Assembly (NCBI GenBank): GCA_008931825.1
Contig: QXVZ01022122.1
Location: 35,744-99,743 of the forward strand
Direction of reading: 5' to 3'
From: Phallusia fumigata
Lineage: Eukaryota; Chordata; Ascidiacea; Phlebobranchia; Ascidiidae
Length of the DNA stretch: 64,000 nt
Shown here: piece by piece, positions 34,501 to 46,300 of the stretch
Position numbering within the stretch: the stretch's first letter is position 1
How the letters are laid out: each line of letters starts with the position of its first letter
Notes under the pieces: model-generated
Databases searched by the model: none
Told to the model about the DNA's origin: nothing
Seen by the model: only the letters and a program-made list of their open reading frames with translations
Program-made: the position numbers and the translations under genes

Positions 34501-36848
34501 TAAGAAAACAGAAATGACATGGTTAAACTACCTGTTTCCTTCCTAAACAATATGCATTCCAAAATAATGCCGAAAAAAAGTTTGCACCAAGTACATAATT
34601 GGGAAAAATATTGTTTGACAATGTTGGGCGCTAAACTCCACCCATTTAACTCCCACAGGATTTGAAAGGAAAGACTCATTGTTAAGATACTTTGATATGA
34701 TGCCTTTACTCCTTTGCAGCCTTTGTTGTGTCTGTATTGATCATGATATATCATGTGCCAAGTTTTCAATCAAAAAGATTATGTTTGCCTGACTGCTGGG
34801 AATTGTATTGAAAATAATGAATAACTAAAAGTCAGCTTAACATTTGAAACCAATTTTTTGCCTGAGATTTTTTATCCAGTGTTGAATATTATTTATTTTG
34901 TGCCTTTTGTTTTCATAATTTTTTTTCCTAATTATTGGCTTATTGCTTTAAATCTGCAACAAGACAACTGATTCTTGACATTTTTTTGCTTTCATCAGTG
35001 GCCCAGGCAGTGGCAACGTCTCAAGCAGCTGGCATGGTCAACAATAACAATCACCAGATGGTGTTTCCCCCGCAGCAACCCACTCAACCCATTCAATTTG
35101 TTAGTGATAAACAACCGGCATCATCTAGCGTTGAAAAACCAATCCCGACCCACACACCTGCCAGTGCCCAGTTTATTTTTAAACCTTCATTCAGTGGAAA
35201 TCAAATGACTCTGAAGCAAGCTGGGCCATTTAGCTCCATAATGAGCGTTTCCGATCAGGCTGTTGCAAACAGAAACACCCAGCCAATACAAAACATGCAA
35301 GGTGGCCTGCTAAACGGCAGCACAAATCCTGTTGTGTGTGGGCCAGGCTCTAATAACACAGGCTTGCTGGTAAAAACCGAATCACAGGCATGGACGCTTG
35401 GGCAGCAGACAGGGTTTCCTAATTCTGTTCCAATGCAGAATGGAAATGCTTGTGTTAGTGATGGCACAGGTACTATGGTCTTCTCTGCAACTGGACAGAA
35501 CCCACAGGTTGCAAGTGGAGCAACACAGTTTAGTCAGTCGTTCTCACAACCAAACCCGAGTAACTTAGCCCAACAGGGCATCGTTTCTCAAGCACCAATG
35601 GAGTCTAGCACACCTATTCATGAAAACAACCTTTACTCGACATTGCCAACCAGCATGTTCCAACAGGAAGTGGTTAAATCTGACCCCACATTTGCATTTG
35701 GAAATCAACCACTCGCCAGCACTGGCTGTAATGCAAGCATAATGGGTATGACATCACAGTTCACTGCATCAATGTCAGGAAGCACTCTGAGTGCTATGTC
35801 CAGCATGGCGATGCCAAACAACATGGGAAATTACATGACTAGCAGCACTAGTGAAACAGGGCTTCAAAATAATGTTCAGTTGTCTGTCAATGCCTCTCAA
35901 GAAATACCAAAGCTACAAAACACGTCTTCTCCACAGTTAGTTGCATCACCCCAAAATGTAATCTCACCAGAGGCAAATGCAAGTTCCGGTGTGCCAGCAA
36001 ATTTTGTGTGGCCGACCATGCAACAGGCACAGAACAGCCAAAATTTTACCACATCTCCCAATCAAAACATGGATAACTTGCCCTTACAAGTAAGCACCAT
36101 ATGGACTAAGCCGGAGCAGGGCAGCAATAATGTTTTATTCACCCATGGCACTGTAAACCCTGATACCAGCGAGCTTTCTATGGGTGGCGAGCAGCAACTG
36201 TTCACCATCACCGAGTCCATGAGGATACTTGACCAAGAGAAGCCGGTAACTACAGACATAAATTTGTTAAACAGCCCAACCCAGATTCAGTCAAACCACA
36301 GCACTGGAAGTCTTGCCCAAATGTTGCTGGAAAGCCCATCTGGTATTGTACAAAGCAGCCCAGGTACGGAGGCCAACAGTTTGGTGCAGAGTCCTATGAC
36401 TGAGACTGGCTTGTCCATTGGTTTCGATAATAATTTCACACTCAGTGACCGTGATGTCATATCACCAAGAAAGTCCCTTGATTCATCCATGATGAATGCA
36501 GATGTCATTCAAGAGATCATTTCCGACTGTTCCAATGCCCAACCGGCTACAAGCATCCCCTTTAGCAGTCAAATGAACCCGGTGATGAATAATGTGACAA
36601 GTGACACCTATTCGATGCATAGCAACATGCCACATGTCCTTGCCTCTAATCCAACGCCACAGGCAACTCTGTTTAACAGTGTAGCGCAGACAAACACAAG
36701 CCAACAGTTCGTCACTACACATCAGCCACAGCCGCAGACGTTTTCTGCTGGTCAGAGCATAAACATTATGCCCAACACATCTGACCAAATGCAGCAACAG
36801 GGGATCATTCAACAACAGCAGCAACAACAGCAGCAACAACAACAGCAA

Positions 36849-36912
<64 letters not shown>

Positions 36913-39900
36913 TTCATCAACAACAGTTGTCCAAGCCTGATCTAAATCTCGTGGATGACCTAAACACAATTTTGGAGGACTCAATAATGGTGGGTGTAGA
37001 AATACGAAACTACAACCTGTTAACGGTGTTTTATGGTTTTACTTTTTTACTTGCTTTTGGGGCAGATGTACTTTTATATAGACTGGGCTTCTTGTAGAAA
37101 TAATCTCTTCACCATAAACTTGTAGAAACAAGGAATTTTAGTTGGAACTTCACAAAAGTTTAACCCCGAAATTTGTTTTTTACATGCGCTGTGAATTTTT
37201 TGTGATTTTTATTTGCTAAAAAGTCACAGCTTTTTTTAAAAAGGTAATTGTTCTGTTTCGAATGGTACCATTGTACCCTTATTACAAGTTAAACAAATTG
37301 ACAGAAGTCCATTTTTTCTGTAGGACACAAACATTTATTTGGTGAACCCAAACATAGTGCAACCACAAGATGCAAACTCCAACACTGGATTTCAACATGA
37401 GATGGTGCAACAGGTAATTATAGCTGTAAGGTCTTGCAGCACATTTTTTTCTCTAGAAATTTTTTTGTAAGGAAGTAGGCTTACTAAATATTTCACATTA
37501 ATGCCTTTTGAATGTACTCATTTTTGGAGTGTTTAAAAATAGAAATAGGTACTTGGTATAATTGTTTTTCAGAAATTGATTTTGTTACTGTACTTACGTT
37601 GGTGACATTAAACACCACATTTTTTTGTGTTCAGAAATAAAACTATTTTTTGGAGCGGGGATGGGTTTTATCACTCTAAGTTTGATTACTAATCTCGAAG
37701 GGCCAGTTAATAGACACTTAGGTCAATATAAGGCCATTATTGACCAGACTTGTACAGGCTTAGATAAGTGTAAGGGGATTTCCTATGTTTGTGTTACCAT
37801 TGTTCGCCTACTGTTTGTTTGCTTTACACAGAAAACTACAAAATGTTTTGTGGAATTTGTTTTTCCCCATCTGTGGCCAAATGCAATGTTAGTTTTGGGT
37901 GAATATTTTGGTCGATTCTTTACTTTTTTCCATGAAACAATTGCCTTAACATCTTGTGCTAGCTGATCTCTGTCCTATTTATGCAACAGGCCCCGTCACA
38001 AATTCCCATGTAAGAAGATCTGTGCTGCTGGTTTAAAATGTCAGATAAAAACAAGACTATCAAGTTTCTAGCCGGAACTGTTTTCTTACATGTCCTGACA
38101 TGGCGACATGTCATTTGATTATCAAGATTAAATTTCTGCACCAAATAAACTCTGGCACTACGGCCCAAAGTTTTCCTAATATTAACTGGAAATGGCGATC
38201 TCAAATTACTTCTGGTTGGTCAAACTATAATTAGGCATTTGGCAATGGAACAGACAGACTAGAGCCCACCATACCATGATTTTGGTATTTGATGTAACTC
38301 GACATGTAGTGATAATTTATGTTATTTGGACTAGTGGAAACATGGTATTGGGCACAGTTTCAGAACATGATTAAATTGATAATGAACAAACAGCAAATCA
38401 TTTTAAGTAAGGGATGGTGATTACTATCAGAATTATCAAATCCTTTGAATATGTATCTATTTTTAAATTTAATTAGTGTTAACTGACCCTAACCTGAAGA
38501 TAAAAATTCCAAATGTTTACTATACTGACTTTTTTGTTTTAAAAATTGTTTTTGTTTGTTTGCCTTTCAAAAATCTTTCAAAATATACAGTCATTACCAA
38601 CCTACCATACTTTTCTTTCAATTAGCCAAAGTTGCTGTCAAGTTTTTTAATTGCTATGTTTTCATTTCCAGGTGCAGCAACAAGTGGAAACACAAGGATC
38701 TGATTTAAAAAGGTGAGTGGCAAGTAGTTTGAAACGTGTTTATGTCAGGACTCAGGATATTGGCATGCCTGAGGTTTAAAGTGTTACACAATACGGACCA
38801 ATGAAAATCAGTCGCAGCCAAGATTGGTGGTCGAAGTGTATTTGTCCAGACACCCGGGATCAATCATTACCTGAAGTGTACCACTATGTAACAACGTTAA
38901 ATCATCGTTGTTTATCACAATGAGTGACGATAACGCTTCACCAGACACTACAAATATTTGGCTTCTTATTTGGCTCAATTATATTTGGCGCGTTTTGACA
39001 ACGCTCCTGTTGCTCGCGAGACGTACCGGAGTGGTTCATTATTTTCCGTGGTCTCGTGATACTCGGTAATGTTTCCCAGAAAAAGGCGAACTGCAAAACG
39101 AGCGACGCGCCGCACAAAACGACTGTCGGTTCCGCTTATTGTTTTGTCCCAGTCCCTCGGCGTTCTGTCCCTTTTCACCTATTGCTTGCACGGTGCTCGA
39201 CTTTGTACCTCTACAGCAGTGGTCCTCAAACTTTTTAAAATAATTTTTCGATAAAGCGCGTTCCCTGAAAAATTAACTTAAACTATCTTCAATCCAGCAA
39301 CGTTTTGTGTGTGCCACAATCACTTGCTTGGTACCTGGAACATCGCAAAACAGCGTTGATGTTGGTGTCATATGGGACGCAATCATCGCTGCACATTAAC
39401 CGTACGTTCAGAATATATCGGTACTCGCGCGCTATAACGATTTCCGTAAAATCGCTTTACGGACCCCTAGGTGACCCTAAAATCCCGCTAATAGAATAAC
39501 TAAAGAGATGATACATTCGCAGTCGATTGCAGACATCGTGCGCAATAAACTACTATGTAGTCTCCTGGAAATCTTTATTTCACCTATTCTGTCGTTTTTA
39601 CACCTAAAAAACATTCACGCCATTTGCTACAAAGTCCGTTAAAAACGCAAATTCAACACTTGAAAAGCCGCCTTGTTTACGCCATTCTGTGTCGTGTAAA
39701 TTTACGTTAGACCTTCCACATTGGGCCCCTGACCCCGGTAATGTAAAGCAACTTATCACTTTAAAGCGCATAACCTTTGGGTATACACTTATACATGTTG
39801 TCAATAAATAAACCTTGTAACAAATAAACCCTCCGTTGCAATCAACTTAAAAGAGGCAAATTTGTCCTCCCAGAGGCCCCACTTGGCCCGGTTATAGCCG

Positions 39901-40350
39901 CTGAAAATGTTTCCCCTTGATAGACTTTGTATCGATTTTGAGGGCATTTTACACTTTCCAGTCCAGCATTATTAGCATCGGCACTTCCCAAGTCCTTATT
40001 AAAAATTGCAAAAAATATAATTTATGTAACAAAATAATTGTCGTTGTTGAATAATTGTCACCACAACTCGCTCAAAACACACATATTGACATTTTTTTGT
40101 TTTTGTCATCGTTAATGTGTTGCTCAAACATCTGGTATGCAGCTTTAGGCTTTTTATGATGCATGATGATTTAGTGACTGCGTTTCAGTCGCAACGAACC
40201 ACCAATAACATCCTTCGTGCAGCCGAACGAAACCAGAAAACAAATCATTAGCTTCTAATTTCCTGTTATAGCTTCGAGACGATCGATGGATCCGTGCTGG
40301 GTCTTCGCCCTGACGACTCTGCAAGTTTCGTCCAGTCCAATCAACAGCAG
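25550..40350 (+). CDS. NFAT5: NFAT5/TonEBP-like Rel-homology transcription factor, 13 exons found, 3' end open
   Basis: Exons: 25550-25646, 26090-26798, 27043-27289, 28483-28670, 28943-29121, 29467-29607, 29727-29776, 33522-33723, 33939-34055, 34999-36989, 37324-37413, 38672-38712, 40272-40350, all in phase (4131 nt, 1377 codons without a stop). The Rel-homology DNA-binding half begins near residue 314 with the recognition loop [34 protein letters not shown] and [18 protein letters not shown] follow, then an IPT/TIG domain to about residue 605 containing [13 protein letters not shown]. These variants are characteristic of NFAT5 rather than NFATc1-4. A basic NLS-like patch (RKKRRKTKR) is near residue 172. 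The long C-terminal Gln/Ser/Asn-rich exon fits the NFAT5 transactivation region. NFAT5 binds tonicity-responsive elements and drives osmoprotective genes. The terminal exon was not identified: the last exon ends QSNQQQ at a GTACGT donor in phase 0. Confidence 0.92.
27290..28482 (+). other. NFAT5 intron 3 (1.2 kb), nothing recognised
   Basis: The intron splits the Rel-homology domain between YPKIE and LKGYAG. It is AT-rich with a short TATATA run near 27725-27750. I see no exon, RNA gene or repeat in it. Confidence 0.6.
29777..33521 (+). other. NFAT5 intron 7 (3.7 kb), with a diverged internal duplication
   Basis: Largest intron of the gene, separating two parts of the IPT domain (DKDNFHQ and [10 protein letters not shown]). 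Apart from the duplication listed separately it holds only unrecognised AT-rich sequence. A 94-codon antisense open frame at 32037-31753 has no recognisable motif or splice context and is not called as a gene. Confidence 0.65.
29846..30755 (+). repeat. Diverged tandem duplication, offset about 515-555 bp
   Basis: Copy 1 starts near 29846 and copy 2 near 30361. Shared blocks include GACATGAACATAAAA, TTTGGTCATGCACTTG, TTACTTCCT-TTATTA-CAGGATGCTGT and CTGCAGACTTTC-CAATTT-CTCATAAAAATTG. They occur in the same order in both copies with many substitutions and small indels. It lies wholly in NFAT5 intron 7. It could be two copies of an unnamed element or an old local duplication. Confidence 0.7.
36810..36911 (+). 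repeat. Polyglutamine-coding CAA/CAG tract (34 codons) in NFAT5
   Basis: 34 consecutive Gln codons, mixed CAA and CAG, at about residues 1248-1281 in the long C-terminal exon. The longest uninterrupted CAG run is nine codons; the rest is broken by CAA. Gln-rich activation regions with polyQ runs are typical of NFAT5. Confidence 0.95.
38713..40271 (+). other. NFAT5 intron 12 (1.6 kb), nothing firmly recognised
   Basis: No exon or RNA gene is visible. At 39218 the stretch CAGTGGTCCTCAAACTTTTT resembles a hAT/Charlie-type terminus, but I found no opposite end or target duplication. The base composition shifts from strongly AT-rich to more balanced near 38900. Confidence 0.45.
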
Positions 40351-43300
40351 GTACGTGCGGTGTGCAAGGCCTACAACATTATTCAATTTCCTAAAAGGAT
40401 GTCGCGTTCTTTATGTATAACGCCTTCTTGCGGAATGGTTTGGCCAACTTACCGTGTTATGCACTTGTGTAAAGCTAAGCGCCCCCGGGTATACTGCGTG
40501 ATACCGGAAAGTTGCCACCCAAAAAAGTGTAATCACGCTCCCGTAATATGAATATCCGTCAGGCCTGCAAGATGTGTGAAACCGAAACTGAGCTTCATTA
40601 TACCGAACAATCGGGTAATACCTCTTGCAAGACTGCGACTAGCTCAAATTTTTAATTCATCATGCCGTGACTGTTTAGCGTGATCGCTTAAAGTTGGACA
40701 AATATTTTGTTGCGGGCAATTTCTCATCAATTCCTGCGAACGTGTTGAAATTATTACCCATAAAAAATCCCAAATGTTTATTCTGTGTATTGGGAACATT
40801 CATGCACCAAATCATCAACATAATTAACAACATGCGTATTTTAGAAAAAAGTTTTTTTCTCCCGCATTAGTCATAACATTTTTCACTTTTCATTAAGAAC
40901 CAATACCTCACTACATGTTCGTGCTATGAAACGAAGCTATCAGCTTATGACGTTTCGTGAATCATCATTAAAATTCCCAAGTACTTTCGAAAATTAACGT
41001 ATTATCCGGCTTTCTTGCGTCATAAACCCGTAAGAACAAACAAAACACCAATTTTAGTGCCTGAACTCCTTGAAACGTGCTTAAATACCCCCGAATATTG
41101 TCAGTAAACATCTGTACAACTACCAAACACTTTTTTAGGATAGTTAAAATACAAGTCGCCGGTCCTAAACCTGTATTTTGTGACGCCTTAATTCGTTCGT
41201 GGACGCCGGCTTGTGACGTAGTCACCGCGGAATGCAAGACCATCAATTATGAGCTGGTCCTAAAGCCACAGTCGCTCTTTTTTCAAAATTTAAGTGAAAG
41301 TAGGTCATGGTAGTAAGTTTATGATGATCTGTTAAACGAAAACAAAGCGAATTCGCGATATTCCAGTTGTTACAGTTTGTGTAATGGCTCAAGGTCACTG
41401 TGGTTCTGACTGTTTCCCGTTAAACCCCATAAAAACACATTATTTGTTGCCAGAACTTTTAATAAATCGGGCCTATTTGTAAAAAGATATTTTTGAAAAA
41501 GGAAAATCTAGGGTTTTACATAACGCCTAACAACGCTAAGCTGCAACAAGCAATAAACCAAGTTATATTTTTTTTACCAGCAGTAATTACCTTAATTGTA
41601 GCGGAGTCTTTAGCACAATTACCTGAATTTGCAATAATCGAGACAGTCAGTAAACTATTTGCGCGAACCTGCTAATGGGGCTGGTTAAGTAGCATACCTC
41701 CTGTTTACTCAAGCGGGACCGTCTCGTGACTCGTCTCTTCGCTATTTCAACGTCTATCCGTTGTTTTGACTCTGTGTTGTCCCTGGTTTATTATTATAAA
41801 AGCCTCCCAATGCCTTACATATTAGCCACTGTTAAATTCATGTGTCGTACATTATATTGAAAAAACACGGATTTATAAGTTGTCTGTGAACTTGGCCCAA
41901 ACCATAAATATATGACTGGTATGTGCGCGGAACGTGTCGTTCTGCAGACACAAGCATCGAGTATTGAGTGGGCGTCCGACGCCACCAAGCGGAACCAACT
42001 AATCGTCGTGTTATTCAGGTTTTCGACTCGTTTCCGACGGGGAGCAGCACGCCAGTGAAATTGGATGAGCAAAATCGCCAGTAAAAGTATCCAACACAAT
42101 AAAGTAAGCTCCAGAAACAAGCTTTTCATAAAATAAACGCGAGACCTTGTTTTGTGTAAATCAAGTTTTAGTATTAGTTGCTACACGCACGACTGGAAAG
42201 CGGTTTGTGATCATATTGGTTCACTCAAGCCTGAAGAAAGTGTTTTAGGCGAAAACCGTCCTAAATGTATGAAAACCTGGCAGGAATTTAATTAAAACGG
42301 CTTACACATTCTGTCTGGACCTTTCAAATTTAATCCAGTGGCGCTTTTGGCCTGTTCAAAAAACGTTGACTTGGTTGATACATGAAACCTGTTCAAAAAC
42401 CGGTTTATAGATGAAAATAATTTACAGGGGCGTTTACAAATACTGATTCATGTCATTAAACCATAGATAACCTTCTCGCAAAAATATAGCTAACGTGGGG
42501 AGAAACTGCTTTAAGTTGAACAATCCCGTGTGGAATGTACCAGATATTTAACAGTGCAAATATTTTCGTTAAACATGACGCAGGATTTGGGCAACAACAG
42601 CAGGTCAACCAGTTATGGCGCAATGCTGTTTAAAATCCCAACGTAAATTCGACATTGCCCATTACGTGTCTTCAACATTCCGCCTCCAATGTTCACGCAG
42701 TTAAAGTATCTCCCCCAAAAAAACACTGAACGTTGCCATTCGTTTCAGGCGACTGAGTTTCAGAACATACTGTGACGTCACGTGTTTGGGTAAGAACCCC
42801 GTAGAAGGGAAGCGTCAATAGACTGGCGCGGATTTACAGCCATTTTACGGAGTGACATAAGAATGGGACTTTGGAATTCGTGTTGTTTTGACGCTGACGT
42901 AGATTCGACCCTGTTTTGTGCTGTTTGTGTGCACTGCGGGCCCCGTGAAAGAAATTGTTGAGTTTGAGTTGTCCCCTCGGGTCCAAATCCCAGGAAAGGG
43001 ACATACCCCCCATAAATTATGGTTTGGGGTATGGCATTCATTTGTTCCCCCAATATTTTTACATGATTGCTTTGAAAAAATGATACGGCCATTTTTTATG
43101 AAATAAGGATGATGTCCAAAATCTGGTTTGACTATTTGAAGCGGGCCCAAATGCTAATTTGCCGTAGCAATAAAATGATTTTAGCACTTTTTAAATACTT
43201 TTGTAACAGTTCAGCGATCGCAAACAGTTTTAATGGCGCTTTAAAACCCTCTGAGTGGAAATTTTCCCATTATTTGTTACATAAAATCTGCATTGTGACG

Positions 43301-46300
43301 TCATAACTTTCCGTTAGTCAATATGACGTCGTCTGCACAAAAATTACTCACAAAGTCAAAAGTCCCCAATAATTTAATGGATTTGCGCCATTGATTGCCA
43401 AAACGCCTATCTCGTGCTGAAATGCTCGGGACTGGACGACGGTGATTTTCCGCCTCGGAATACCACGAAATGTTCGCATGGTTAACTCCAAAATTTTTTC
43501 CGTTTTTGAACTTCACCAACAGAACTCAGTTCCGATATGTTCATTTTTAAATCGATAGTATTTTTATTTCAGAAAACGCATTGCTTTCAATGAAAGCGCA
43601 ACCGTACACCATTATCCAGGGATCAATCTCACAAGTGTAAAAACTTAACATCTCGTGTCAAATCGAAATATTCCGTGACATTGAAACAACAATAAAGAAC
43701 TCAGCAAACAGCAACTTGTAGAAAGCCAACGGTCAACCTGCGGTGAAAACAGAAAAAGGTTGTGTGGTATTTTTTAAAGCCTTGTACATGAGAGCGTTTC
43801 TATAGTCACAAGTTCACTACCGCGTTTAGACAAGTACTCGCTTTACACGTCGTTTATTGCGCAATACCAGTCGAGCTTGAAGACGGTTTTGCTCACCGGG
43901 GGGGTGTTATAAAAGCCGCCATTACCTAGTTTTGCCAATATTAGCTCTGACGGCCGAGAATCGTGAAGCGCGTACAGTAAACTAACGGGGAACGCATGGT
44001 ATCGCTCATAAACCGCACTGTAAACAAGATTTTCTCCTATAGGAGTGTCGTTTGAAGCGACTAAAAGTCGATTTACAGCGGGGTCACTGTGGTAAAGTTA
44101 GAGTTTCGACAGTTGCGTGCATACAAATGCATGTGTGCTTACATACTTTTTTGTATTGATCGCGACTTCTTGGTCGTTAAGTAATTGCCACTTAAAGCTA
44201 ACCTATCCAAAACTAAGTTATATTTCTTACTATGACCCAGTTCGTGCGAAGCTTTCACCGCACGGGAATTTTCGGTGTTTTTTTTTTTTAAGCTTTACGA
44301 GTTTCAAGTTTCACTTCCTTTTTTTTAAATTGTCTTGCGACATCGTTTCATTTATTTGATTGCAACGCCGCAGTGTTTTTGTACCTGTATTTTGTTTGTT
44401 GTACTTTCTGTTCCTCCTTGTCACACAAGTGACGTTTAAAAAACATGACGACCAGCGCCTAAATTTATGCCAACTACGTCAATGTGGTAGAAGGGGCATT
44501 ACAAAACAAATTCAGCGCTTAAGGTCTTTAAACAACCCTAAAATCGTTCCAGCCCTATTTTAAAGGATGTGCTGTCCAAATAAAACTTTTTTTAATGTAC
44601 TTTTTAAACACATTTGTTTAACTTTTTGTGCTGGAGAGTAATCGCAAAATTTTAAACCATTGTTTGGGTAATTCGATTATCTGGAACGTATAACTTACTA
44701 TAATTTTGCGCTTGGGGATCTCCCCATACAGTGCTGAGATGGCTGTGCTACGGCGTAGTGCCAAATTGTGTTTGTTTTCATGTACATGTTGATCCTGTGA
44801 GAGACCACGTTGTTTTCGACCTTGACGTTTTTTACCCTTTCGTCATTTGTGAGTTGCCAATTTTAAGCCGCGCGCCCGATTCGCCCGAAATGTTCCAAAA
44901 TGTCGTCAACCTTTATAAGGCCTTTACGAACTTTTTTGGTCCCACAGTCACCAAGCACAAGCAAAAAGGCTACCCAATTGCGACCACTAAAACAGCTGCG
45001 TTACATTTTATTTAACGATTTGTCGAAACCTAACAAATTTTATGATAAATATTTGTAATATTATATCGGGACGGCTAATATCGCGTTTCTGTTGTTTTCA
45101 AGCCAAAATTGTTAAAAACCAACCCAAAAATTGATAAAAACAGGACATTGTGAAGCATATAAGGCCATTAGAAAATCATCAGCGAGCATGGGCTCAAATA
45201 ACTTCGGGACGCAATTACAGTTCGACAACCCACAGTCTCCACCATATATATTTCTTGCATCAATTTCCGTAACCGTAACTCGTTGTTGCTTGCTGTCCCG
45301 CATTCGCGATTCCACACGCAAAATGAACAACGCCATATTGCCCGCGCCCTTGCGAATCTCCTATACCTGAAATACACACCTGTAGATAACACCCGCGACC
45401 GGTAATAATCCAAACCCCTATGCATGTCACGCTGCCGTCGGCTTGTTGTAAAACGGAAACGAACTGGCGGAAAAAGCAACAGCACGAACCGATGTGTAGA
45501 TTAGCCTGTGGAGGTTTTCGTTATGTCAGTATTGCAACCTGGAAGCATTGCTTCGCTAGATTCTTGCCGCCGTTGGTATGCACCCGCCTACATGTAATGC
45601 CAGTATGCATGTGCGCCTTTTTGTTGAACGGCTGTCTCCAGGTTATCTCTAGTTTTTAGGCGTTAATTTAAGGCGTCAGATACATGAGTACGAAAGGCTT
45701 GCTGTACCGGGAGTAGCTTTATACCCGACGTTTTTTCCGAAATTTAGCCCAAATGCTTTAAATAAGTAAGAAACAACGGAACGATGTATTTTGATTGCTC
45801 TCGTTGTACATACTGCTGTACGCAATGCATTCATCGACGGTTCTTCAAACCAAACGGCCCCTATATTACCTATTTATATATTTTCTGTTGCTTAGTGTAG
45901 TGCGTGCAGCCGTGATTGCTTGACGCCGAATGTCGAAACATCTTTTCAATTCTCATTGCAGGCGAAGAAAAACAAATAAAGCACGACGTTTAAGCCTTGG
46001 TCAGCCAATTAAGCCCCACAGGTTCCCGAGTGTTTAGTGCAGTATTACACGCCAAAAGGCAAAATTTCGCCGGTCGCCTGTAATATATATATTTCCTTTC
46101 CATGTGCAACACCAATAATGTCGCTTATTTATTTACCGGTATCGGTGGGCCGCGCATATTGTTTACTGTACACTTTTGATGTTAACGGCGTGTGCAGCTA
46201 ATTCGGCCGTTTAAAAAGGTTCCGCATGTATTACCGAAAGTGAAACGAACGTTTCAAGTGGCGTCTTTTTAGCAACTTAGAGGTGCTCTATACTCCACAG

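Noticed and set aside
36483-36923. 146-codon minus-strand open frame with a long poly-Leu run
   Set aside because: It is the antisense of the NFAT5 polyglutamine tract (CTG/TTG repeats) and has no independent evidence.
39218-39237. hAT/Charlie-type transposon terminus CAGTGGTCCTCAAACTTTTT
   Set aside because: Only one end is seen; no matching inverted end or 8-bp duplication was found nearby.
40351-40551. Read-through of NFAT5 past 40350 as its natural C-terminus
   Set aside because: A good GTACGT donor follows QSNQQQ and the extension is Cys/Arg-rich, unlike the Gln/Ser-rich tail. It remains possible as intron retention.
44731-45015. 94-codon plus-strand open frame in the gene-poor tract
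   Set aside because: No recognised motif, no convincing splice context, and length near chance for this region.
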